Assembly (NCBI GenBank): GCA_949825045.1
Contig: OX463829.1
Span: forward strand, 26,072,715 to 26,136,714
Direction: 5' to 3'
From: Argyresthia goedartella
Lineage: Eukaryota > Arthropoda > Insecta > Lepidoptera > Argyresthiidae
Length of the DNA: 64,000 nt
Numbering within the stretch: position 1 is the first letter of the stretch; every line of letters starts with the position of its first letter. Positions 54,848-64,000 of the stretch are shown here, in pieces. A program made the translations under genes and the position numbers. The notes beneath the pieces were generated by a model that saw only the letters and a list, made by a program, of their open reading frames with translations, had not been told where the DNA came from and did no database searches.

Positions 54848-55500
54848 ACTTCACACTCCCGCACACTCCCCTTCCCTTCACACTCACTTTGGCCTTTTGA
54901 CTAGGGGGAATAATCTATGCCATGGATAAATCAAATATAAATAAAACTGAGCTAATGGCAGTACTATTTATTAAACAGGATCTTTAGATTTTATCTCAAA
55001 ACTGTGAGGTTACAAGACAATGTATTCTCATGAACTAAATCAACGTTTCGACAGTTCGTAAAAAGTTTAATACTTTGAACAATCAGTCGAATACCGGATC
55101 GGCATCCTTATCAAAGAAATAGTTGCTTATTAATATTACCCCCTAGTGAGAGACTATCTAATCCACTTTATAATCTAGACTACACCCTCTCACAAGGCAC
55201 ACAGGCTTAGCATCTTCTTTCGAAGTTTTAGGCCCGGGTGCACGACTGCCAACTCAAATTTGAGTGACACTTGTGTCTCGAAATGACGGCACCCGTTATG
55301 TGATGCTTGATTGGCTGTTTGTGCATTCGGCTATTAGGTACTCATCTATGTGGGAGCGTAGATTTTGTACATCATATTTCTTTTCTATATTGATGGTAGA
55401 AGTGTTAGATGCCCCGTTAGGCACAGGGTGTTTTGTAATCCCGTTCCCATGATGTTTTCCACATTTTTTGGAATGAGTGAGTGTAATGTATTTTTAAATA
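54848..55500 (+). other. Appl: Probable Appl 3' UTR
   Basis: Follows the stop codon. Candidate AATAAA signals lie near 54938-54943 and 55495-55500, with more near 56262 and 56996, so longer 3' UTRs are possible. No coding frame of note. The actual cleavage site cannot be fixed from sequence. Confidence 0.55.
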
Positions 55501-57639
55501 AAGTATGGATTCGATCTTAAATACGGTATATGAATGGATAGTCTGAAAACAAAAAAACATGGCTGAAATTAATTATAAAACATAACGGCTCACTCCAGCC
55601 GTTATGTTATATAAACATAAATTTATTTCAAAGATACCTATCTATATTTGACTTATTTTTTTTGACTATCCAATCAAATAATGGATTGAAGTTGTGTGAT
55701 TTGTGTGCCGGGGTAGATCACTCTTTAATTGTAACACTCAGTTCACGTAGGTTATAATTTTGATTAAAAAAGTGTTTTTCATGCTTGTGTGATTCGTAGT
55801 ATGTTAATTTGCGAATTTCGCAGCAGTCATGACAATTTTGTCAATATAGGTACCCAACTTATTTTGTTAAATTTTGCACCAAAATATTATTTATTAACTA
55901 TTCTTTAGGATTTAGATTTAAGTTATTAGTGTATTTGAAGTTACTCGTAAGTGTCACCTGTAGTCGAGTTCTAACAACTAAGTTTTTTAATCCTTCGCTG
56001 GGGTGAAAATGTCCAATGGACGCTATAATTTAACTTTTAATAAGTATTTATTACTCTTCATGATCTCACTATAGCATTTATTTCTGCAATACTATATAAA
56101 ATATTCTATTTGAACATTTTCATCGCAGTTTATCGGAAAAACGTCCATTGTACGCTGTGTATGTAGACTCCGCGTACAAATTTGAACCTTAAATTACTCA
56201 CTCCTAAAGCCCGCTTTTGTTTGATTTTTTAACGTAGGTAGATCATAACGTGAATTTTATGTAATAAAATGCGAAAATATATTTTAATAATTAATGTGTA
56301 TTTAGTGAATATCAAAGGACGGGGTGGCAAAGCCAGCGTGGGTGAACGGACACCTGTGTATCTTCTTTGTCGTTCTAGAATGTGCTGTCTACTATCTCTT
56401 TTTTACGTCGCTGAAACCTCATTCCCGTCTCTCTATCGCCGTTCACCTAACGGGACAATACTCTTTTCCCGTCTTGAGTTAGCGCGGGTACTCAAGGTTA
56501 AGCAAAACAAAATCGGGATTCGAAAATCAAACGTTTCTCTTTTTCATAAAAAAGCTAACAACTTTGTTTTTTCTAGTCATGTTAGAGGCCAGTTTGGTTG
56601 TAAAGAATCCAAAAAGTTTGTTTACAATTTGAAATAGGTACCACGATGGCATGCATGGGTGGTAACAGGCTCTCCTTGGGTACCCGGCAGGGCGAAGCAT
56701 GTAAGCTTAGTAAGTGTATGTACTGTACGGTTATTTATAAGTAGATGTACAAAAAGTAATACATTATATAGATGTTCTAGCGTCAGATACATAGATATAA
56801 AGCAAAATATAATTATATATCGCATTCGTCCGTTTGAAAGTAAGGGCTTGCGCTCATGTAACCCACGTACCACACTAATGTTACGCCGTAGTTAAGATGT
56901 AATTCTGCCTCAGTATTATATACATTTAAGCTTATTTGGTATATAAGCTAAGTTATGTACACTTTTCCATTTGTTTACGGGCATAGATGCGTTTAATAAA
57001 ATAAGGAAGTCATATCAGATGCGTCACGTCACGCGGCGCATAGGCTTGTCTCGTAACGCCTGAGAAGAAAAAATGGCAATCGTGAGAAGACGCGTTTTCG
57101 CGACGACTCGCTGGCGGTGCCGCGAGACTTTACGCCCGCCCGTGGCTTGTCATTCCGCGATTTATGTAATCTTATTTATTCAACTCACTGTGTATAACGT
57201 AAGTTTAATTCCGCATCAAGTACGTAACAGCCTGTGTATTTTAAAATAACATATTAATCGTACAAGCCGAATGTTTTTTTTTTGAAAAAGTTTTGCTCAA
57301 AATTCAGCTAGAAACACGGCGGGAAAGAAAAGGAATGTATTTTTCAGGAGATGTATTTCGTTTTTCGTCGTATTAACATTATCGATGTTGTACTAGAGGA
57401 ACTGAATTGTGTAGTTTCGTAAATTTAACACCTTTCCCTGTCTGTTTCACTTTTCAGCAAATATGTCATTAATTAATGATGGTGAATGGTTTGATGTTAT
57501 CTTTTATGTGTTTTCTGTGCTGCATTTTATTGTGAGTTCAAAGTTCAAATTGAATCAATAAATAGAATTTAAACATCGGTATTTTTATTTAAACCGATAG
57601 TCTTCATTGTTGAAACTAGATATGGATCTGCAGGGTGCT
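55501..57639. other. Intergenic or extended 3' UTR, nothing firm
   Basis: A CpG-richer stretch at about 57000-57170 (GCGTCACGTCACGCGGCGCA, GGCGGTGCCGCGAGACTTTA) may be regulatory but has no recognised gene start next to it. The 122-codon open frame at 56269-56637 shows no domain. Confidence 0.35.
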
Positions 57640-58260
57640 ACACAACAACTCCTTTTTTATAGCCATTAGGTGTCCCATTGCTGGGCAAAGGCTTCCCCAT
57701 GTTGCGCCCACAACTTTCTGTCCTGTGCCACGTCCGTCCACCCCGGCAGAAACGCATCGAAGTCGACCCGCCATCTCCATCTAGGTCTGCGCCTAGACGG
57801 AGTCCTACGCCGGCGCCCATCCGGTGGCACCCAGTCAGTGACAATGTTCGCCCACATGACTAGGTGCATGCGACAGCAAGGCAGGCCCAGTTCCATTTGA
57901 GTTTGGCAGTCTGCACACCTACGTCAGCAATGCCAGTCAAGGAGCGCAGCGTGGTGTTCCTGACGCGATCCGTCCTTCGAAAATTCAAAATGCTGCGCTC
58001 CATGGCTCGCTGGCAAACCTTGAGTTTGGACTTTTGAAGTTCGGTCAGCTACCAAGTCTGAGCACCGTAGGTTAGGACAGGCAGGATACACATATCGACG
58101 AGTTGGCACTTTAAGGTCACGGGAAGGGTACCCTTCAATCATTAGTTCCTTCATGGACCAGAAGCTCTTCCAGGCATTTGATACTTTTCTCTCAATTTTG
58201 ATGTCCTGTGTGTTCTCAAAGGAGACTATCTGGCCCAAGAAGGTTTACTTATCGTTAGAG
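57640..58260 (-). mobile_element. RTE-clade LINE fragment (C-terminal region)
   Basis: In broken frames the - strand encodes KSWKSFWSMKELMIEGYPSR-type sequence, KVCQRAMERSILNF, then WANIVTDWVPPDGRRRRTPS, WTDVAQDRKLWAQHGEAFAQ and QWDT near 57668. This is the familiar end of lepidopteran RTE ORFs. Several frame breaks. Confidence 0.75.
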
Positions 58261-58644
58261 TTCGGGTGCTGTTAGGGCGAAAAGGACAATGCCATCGGCG
58301 AGCCTATCACATCTATAACTTAATGATGTCTCCAAGAGTAGTATGCAAAAAAATTACCTGAATGAACCCGTAACGCAGAGATCTTTATTTTGAACGCAAG
58401 CTTATCGGCATCGGCACGCACCAGACTCACCGCCCGCACGCACCCCCTTACCATCCGCACTGAACGGATCAACCGCGCTGAAGAAATCTTCCGCGAAAGC
58501 AGAATGCCGGCTATTCCGATGCAGATAGATGTGCAAGGTTTCATAGGATTTTATATAAAATAATAAATTCTAAAATCCGATCCGTCCGATGCGTTCAATG
58601 TGGACGGTGCCGATAAGTGTGCGTTAACCATTATGTTGAATCTC
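58261..58644. other. Nothing recognised
   Basis: A GC-richer stretch with CGATCCGTCCGATGCGTTCA-type words. No domain and no shared repeat. Confidence 0.35.
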
Positions 58645-59060
58645 CGGAATCCGAAATGGCCATGGGAACTATATAATAAAACTCTGGCAAGTACTCTGTT
58701 CTCAGTTTCTGATGATGGAGCTGGAAGGTTGCCATGGACAAGTATGGGAACTCTGTAATAAAATGACTCAACCCCATCGAGTTTGGGCTTGTTTAATTCG
58801 TCTCGGCAAGTATTCTGGTCGTAGATGTTATCCAGGGTCTACTGATGGAGCCGGAAGGTTGCCATGGACAAGTATGGGAACTCTGTAATAAAATGACTCA
58901 ACCTCATCGAGTTTGGGCTTGTTTAATTCGTCTCGGCAAGTACTCTGGTCGTAGATGTTATCCAGGGTCTGATGATGGAGCCGGAAGGTTGCCATGGATA
59001 AGTATGGGAACTCTGTATTAAAAACGACTCAACCCCATCGAGTTTGGAGTCGTCGGATTT
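58645..59060 (+). repeat. 130-bp tandem repeat, about three units
   Basis: GGAAGGTTGCCATGGACAAG starts at 58723, 58853 and (one change) 58983, exactly 130 bp apart. Shared unit words are CTCTGTAATAAAATGACTCA, CATCGAGTTTGGGCTTGTTT and GTAGATGTTATCCAGGGTCT. A diverged partial unit precedes the first. Confidence 0.92.
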
Positions 59061-59820
59061 GTCTTGAAGTGCTCCCAGATTAGTTTCTTACTTTAGAGGG
59101 TTTCGTAGTTCTATTTTACAACTATATTCGTTCAATTAAAATATTGTTCATTGCTAGTTTATGATCGAGTCAAATTAATCCAATTATGTATATATAATTC
59201 AGTAAATTTCTACTCAAAAGGATCAAAAGGAAAAAAATCATAAGTTCTGATTTTTTTCCATTTGATCCCAAAACTTTCCCGCGCTAGGGGCCGGCAAGTT
59301 TTGGGTAAGTTCTGATTTTTCCATTTTTTATGTTTGTTGGGGTGCTGAATCTGAATCCTTTTGGGGATTGTTGGGGTGGTGAAACGCTCATAATCGGGAG
59401 ATGGCATTGTTGTTTTCAATTTGTGCATGTCCTGGAGTTGAAAAAGAAGAAATATGCCAATTTTCAACTTGCGCTTGAAACTGAACAGTTCTTAGAAAAA
59501 AAAGTAAAGGATGAGATTTGTACGTATTTTTATCAATCACGTCACGAAATTTTGTTAGCAAACCTCAAATTCGGATTCAGCAACCCAAAAACATATACAA
59601 TGGAAAATATCAGAACTAACCCAAAAGTTTCCTGGTAAAAACACAAGTTGGCTGAATTACTAACGATACAGCACATTTACCTACTCATTGTAATAGAACA
59701 TTACTGTAGAGACTAGTAAGTAAGCCATCCTGGACGAGTATGATTTAATCGGCCGAGCCAATGGCACTTATGGTCGTAGCGTATCTAGTACTTTTCTCAA
59801 AAAGAAATCCATTTATGTTT
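59061..59820. other. Nothing recognised
   Basis: Contains a duplicated AAGTTCTGATTTTT...CCATTT block at about 59241-59262 and 59308-59326. The 102-codon frame at 59330-59638 has no domain signature. Confidence 0.35.
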
Positions 59821-60129
59821 ATTGTGAATATTTTATTTTATTCTGTTAGTATCTATTATTATTATTAATTAGTAGATATCAAAATATTATAAAAGATCTT
59901 GTAAGGCTTTCCACTGGAGAACTTTTCTTTTACAGAGGAAATGATAGAGTCATTTCCTCTGAAAAAGAAAAGTTCTCCAGTGGAAAGCCTTACAAGATCT
60001 TCTCCTTGGCGCCGCACCTCCGATAGCCCTAGATAAAAAACTCAGTTAATTAGTATTTTTTAATATTTTGATATCTACTAATTAATAATAATAATAGATA
60101 CTAACAGAATAAAATAAAATATTCACAAT
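59821..60129. repeat. 309-bp imperfect palindrome
   Basis: The outer arms (59821-59888 and 60063-60129) and inner arms (about 59893-59943 and 59950-60002) are near-perfect complements, centred on AATGATAGAGTCATT. The right side alone holds about 60 extra bases (60003-60062) with TTGGCGCCGCACCTCCGATA. The palindrome ends exactly where LINE coding sequence begins at 60130. Confidence 0.88.
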
Positions 60130-62707
60130 TCCTATGGAGGCGTTGGATTTCTTATCAACAAATCTATCTCGTCTGCTGTTCAAGACGTTAAGAGCATATC
60201 ACCTCGCGTGTGCTACTTGAACCTGACGCTTAGTAAGAGATATGTCCTTAAGGTCATCCAAGCCTATGCGCCTACCTCTAAACCCGGTACTGATGACGAA
60301 GTAGACCAGCTGTACGAGGACATAGAGAGAGCGCGTGAGGAAAACCCAGGCTTCTACACCGTGGTCATGGGGGACTTTAACGCCAAAATCGGGGCTCCAC
60401 TAGAACAAGAACTGTTAGTGGGAAAATACGGGCTAGGTAGTCGGAACCCGCGAGGACAGACCCTAGTAAATTTCCTTGAAAAACACCACCACTACGATAT
60501 GAATACCTTTTTTAAAAGCGTCCTTCAAGGAAATGGACATGGGCGGTCCAGACGGCCGAAATAAGAACGAAATCGACTACATCATCAGCTCGGACAAAAA
60601 CAATATCACCGATGTGTCTGTTTTAAGCCACTTTAAGACCAGCAGTGATCATCGCTTAGTGAGGGCCAAGTTTAGCTAAAACCTGCCTAAAGAACGAAGA
60701 AATATGGTAAAGTCACAAGCGGTAAAATTTGATAGCGTTGGCTATAAATTTCTCCAAAAAGAATTTCAGCTGAAATTGCAGAATTCTTTTGATGGGCTAT
60801 TGGAAGAGAACGTGGATGTGGACACACTTTGCGATGATCTCTATAAAACCATCGTTGAAACAACGAAAAAACACATTGGCAAGAAGAAAGAAAGTGAAAA
60901 GAAGCTATCAGCAGACACGCTTTCACTATTGGAACGAAGGAGGGAGATGAGAAACGCGACAGCTATAGACCAAAAGGAGCTACAATCGTTTAATAAAATA
61001 GTTAATAAGGCAATCCGGAAAGACTTAAGAGCATATAATACTAAAGTCATAACTGAAACAATCAAACAAAATAAAGGTCCGAAAGTATTTAGAAGGAAAT
61101 TGAATAAATCTAAATCTGAAATTTCAAAATTTTATGACAGAAGCGGGAATCTTATCACAAATCGAGAACAAATACTGAAAGTGGTTGAAAAGTTTTACAC
61201 CGAGCTTTATGCGTCAAATACTCCGGAACCCGAATCTCCAGACGCGTCAGACGCCAGGGCCGAACCTACCGAGCATCTTTGGGAGGATCTCGTAGATGGC
61301 TTACCTCCCATCATAGAAGATAAAGTGGATTTTGCTCTGAGCAGAATGAAACGTGGGAAGGCATCTGGAGGGGACGGTGTGTACGTGGAGATGCTACAGG
61401 TAGGAGGTCCCAGCGTACTAAAAGTGTTGACAAAACTCTTCAACAAAGTGCTTAGTGAAGGCATTACTCCGAAATCGTGGAACAATACCGTAGTAACGAT
61501 TCTACATAAGAAGGGTGACAAAGCGAAACTGTCAAATTATCGCCCCATCAGCCTCCTCTCTCAAGTTTATAAGCTGTTCGCGAAGGTCCTCTGCTACAGG
61601 CTGACTCGAGTCCTGGACGAGTACCAACCTGTAGAACAAGCTGGCTTTCGGAGTGGATACGCAACTACGGACCACATACATACGGTCAAGCAATTGATGG
61701 AGAAATGCAACGAGTACAACCGGCCCCTATGCTTCGCCTTTGTCGACTATGAAAAGGCTTTCGACAGTGTCGAGCACTGGGCCGTGTTTCATTCTCTCCA
61801 TCGTTGCGATGTTCACAAAAGATATCGTCCGGGAGTTGTACAGGGCCGCCACGATGCAGGTGCGCATGCACTCTTTGACCAAACCGGTGCCCATTGACCG
61901 GGGCGTGCGCCATGGGGATAATCTTTCGCCCAAACTCTTCACAAACGTGTTGGAAGATATAATGAAGACACTAGATTGGAGCGAAACACCTGCGTTTCGC
62001 CGACGATCTGATTCTCCTAGCTGAAGAAGTTGAAGATCTCCAAAGCATGCTCGAACAACTTCATGAAGCATCCTTGAAGGTTGGCCTTAGAATGAATATG
62101 TCCAAGACAAAGATCATGTGTAGCGATCCGGAGCACGTACCTAATGTTATCGTAGGTAACTGCCTTATAGAGGCAGTAGATCAATACACATATCTTGGAC
62201 ATAACTTATCCTTTGGCCAAAGTGCTCAGGCGAAGGAGATCACTAGACAGATCCAGCTAGGATGGGCTGCCTTCGGGAAACTAGACGTCCTAAAATCCCA
62301 AATCCCGCAATGCCTGAAGAGCAAGGTATTGAACCAATGTGTTCTGCCAATCCTCACTTATGGTGCCGAAACATAGACGCTCACAAAAGCCAATATGCAC
62401 AAAATTAGAGTCACTCAAAGGGCAATGGAGCGTGGTAGCTAGGCATTAGCCTCGTTGACCGCGTGCCTAACGTTGAAATCCACAGACTTACCAAAGTCAC
62501 AGACGTGGGTACGCACATCACGGGGCTAAAGTGGCAATGGGCGGGACACTTGGTTAGAAGGGAGGACGGAAGGTGGACCAAGGCAGCCACAGAGTGGCGG
62601 CCGCGAACAGGGCAGAGAACAGCGGGCAGACCACCGGCCCGATGGTCAGATGACATTGTTAAGGTGGCTGGAAATCAGTGGACGAGGGCTGATGATGATG
62701 ATGATGG
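60130..62707 (+). mobile_element. RTE-clade LINE, 5'-truncated and decayed
   Basis: The AP-endonuclease end comes first: YGGVGFLINKSISSAVQD, VIQAYAPTSKPG, VVMGDFNAKIG, then after a frame break near 60530 NEIDYIISSDKN and KTSSDHRLVRAKFS with a stop. RT: SRMKRGKASGGDGVYVEML, LHKKGDKAKLSNYRPISLL, FRSGYATTDHIHTV, FAFVDYEKAFDSVEH. The frame then breaks near 61780. RHGDNLSPKLFTNVLEDIM, a deletion, then HLRFADDLILLAEEVEDL (catalytic FADD present) and MNMSKTKIM follow. The tail domain reads LKWQWAGHLVRREDGRWTKA and WRPRTGQRTAGRPPARWSDD. It ends in (GAT)n at about 62690-62707. Confidence 0.9.
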
Positions 62708-63500
62708 TAAGTTTTCTGCCATTCATACATCGTGCAATATAAGTGCAATTTGGACACATCAAGTCAACCTCTATAGTACCTCCTTTTTATTAAAGGCCCT
62801 TAAATGCCAATAACCTCCGTAGCTTACCTTTGAAAAAAAAAGTTCTATATTTAAAGGACATTGACAGGGTTTGGACCAAGTGCTGCCCAGACCTGAGAGT
62901 ACTTCCAAGTGGTTGCTTACGTTACTTGTAAATTGAAAAAAATAATGAAAAAAATATCGGTCCGAGGGTTACCGCTTAATTAAATATTTTGTTTTTAAGA
63001 TTTCTCATTTGATTAAGGCATTAGAAAATGATTATTTTATATTTTTTAAATGTTTACGCACAAAAAATGTAATTCCATGCTTATCCTCTCATCTGTGGGT
63101 AGTTGTAAAAATGGCCCGCGGTTTTTAACCTTATGATTTTGTCATAAAAATCAAAACCTTTGAAATGGAAATCATCAAATAAGGATGGCTACACAGTTGA
63201 GAACCATCATGCTCTCTTCATTACGTGGCGAGATTTGTGAGAAATGATCTGTCTCGCTTCCATAAGCATATATCTCTCTCTCGCGCCAAGCGGGCCTGAC
63301 ATGCGCGCGCGTCTCTTACTTTGCATTGCAGTCTAACGTCACTCGTGATCCGTTGTGTATGTGTACTGTGCGCATTTACCTAATTGTTATTCTTTTCTTT
63401 TTAACGACTCTGCTTTACTTGGACTTAAGTATCTGCTTCACCCGTTTACCTGGCTTTTCATTTGGACTTCTCGATATTATAAGTGTTTTGTTTCAAACAA
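62708..63500. other. Nothing recognised; possible promoter-proximal region at its end
   Basis: AT-rich up to about 63230, then CpG-richer (CTCTCTCGCGCCAAGCGGGC, ATGCGCGCGCGTCTCTTACT). Confidence 0.35.
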
Positions 63501-63641
63501 TGTACAGACCACAACACAGAGTGTGTTTACGGTGTAACCGTTCTGTGGAACGCACCAGAAGACACACGTTAACTCGTGATCTGCAGAATGAACATAATCA
63601 TACGGTTCAAAACATCAAACGAGCTCTAACTCCACTTGAGG
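63501..63641 (+). CDS. Candidate first coding exon of an unidentified gene
   Basis: ATG at 63501 opens MYRPQHRVCLRCNRSVERTR, then RHTLTRDLQNEHNHTVQNIK and RALTPLE. It runs into a consensus donor, GAG|GTATGT, at 63642. The CxxC near the start hints at a zinc-binding protein. Upstream sequence is CpG-enriched. The frame stays open upstream (from 63326) without a required start. It could equally be a decayed transposon exon. I do not recognise the product. Confidence 0.3.
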
Positions 63642-64000
63642 TATGTACCTATTGCCCTTTTGTTTTTATTTTTTAAGTGTAAAGCTTGTTAGACGTGGTT
63701 TAAAAAAAACATTTTTTTATTCAAGTTGGATAGTAACATGAAATAGTTAGTTCACTAGGCCCCTGTTCGCTTGATAACTACCTACTCCTGCTCAAATGGC
63801 TAGGGTTGTCTTGTCGCTTAGCGCGCCGCCGCCAGTCCATTCCAAATCACAACGTGACGCATGCCATGCATTGCATAGCCCGATCTCGAATACCCTCGAC
63901 CTCTCGAAACGCGGCAATGTGTGCGTGTGGCAGCGTGTGCTTATGCAGAACGCAATGTAGCTGTGTGTGTGCGGCCTCTCTCGCTGTTTTGTTCGAAGTG
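63642..64000. other. CpG-enriched end of window, nothing recognised
   Basis: From about 63790 the sequence becomes richer in CG (TTAGCGCGCCGCCGCCAGTC, CTCGACCTCTCGAAACGCGG). It might be regulatory for the candidate exon, but nothing specific can be shown. Confidence 0.3.

Noticed and set aside
56269..56637. A 122-codon open frame downstream of Appl
   Set aside because: No recognisable domain and residue composition typical of AT-rich noncoding sequence; could be 3' UTR.
57638..57900. Arg-rich open frames on both strands
   Set aside because: Shadows of the decayed RTE C-terminal region read on the - strand.
59330..59638. A 102-codon open frame
   Set aside because: Lacks domain signatures and sits among repeats; not supported as a gene.

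Overview
This is a stretch of an insect nuclear genome, almost certainly a moth or butterfly (Lepidoptera). Almost the whole window is one large host gene, the amyloid-beta precursor-like gene Appl, read on the + strand. I recovered 15 coding exons by joining splice-consistent open segments. They run from 9070 to the stop codon at 54845-54847, all phases agree, and the joined reading frame is 2280 nt (759 codons plus stop). The order is growth-factor-like and copper-binding-like E1 domain (9070-19153), acidic and Thr-rich linker (21905-22876), E2 helical domain (26423-40339), Ser/Thr/Pro-rich juxtamembrane linker (41871-52076), transmembrane segment (53238-53396), and cytoplasmic tail with the GYENPTY motif (54737-54847). 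The signal-peptide exon and promoter are not in the window, so positions 1-9069 are most likely part of intron 1.

The introns are packed with mobile DNA. Non-LTR retrotransposon pieces lie at 1-3060, 6945-7195, 9989-11040, 11440-12404, 23968-25700, 26613-26895, 37790-39190 and 52830-53160. A tRNA-derived SINE family occurs four times (3062, 7295, 14208, 41550). Several MITE or foldback families are present. A non-autonomous hAT element with a perfect 8-bp target duplication sits at 14686-15473. A 7.85-kb CACTA/EnSpm-like DNA transposon (27933-35786) carries a DUF4806-type gene on the + strand and a broken multi-exon transposase on the - strand.

The intron before exon 13 of this window holds a young 8.4-kb BEL/Pao LTR retroelement with an envelope-like gene (43240-51637). 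Its 193-bp LTRs differ at two positions, its target duplication is GGGTC, and it has landed inside an older mariner-like transposase remnant. Its gag, pol and env frames are broken in at least six places.

The most unusual structure is a 0.9-kb, 30-bp-period minisatellite at 36881-37787. Its founding unit is the last 26 coding bases of an Appl E2 exon plus the first four bases of the intron, so the array repeats a genuine 5' splice site about 30 times. A later LINE insertion seems to have split the array, leaving decayed units at 39447-39490.

Beyond Appl (54848-64000) there is a probable 3' UTR, an RTE-clade LINE fragment (57640-58260, -), a 130-bp tandem repeat (58645-59060), a 309-bp imperfect palindrome (59821-60129) abutting a decayed RTE-type LINE (60130-62707, +), and a possible first exon of an unidentified gene at 63501-63641. 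No rRNA, genuine tRNA, CRISPR or bacterial features were seen.
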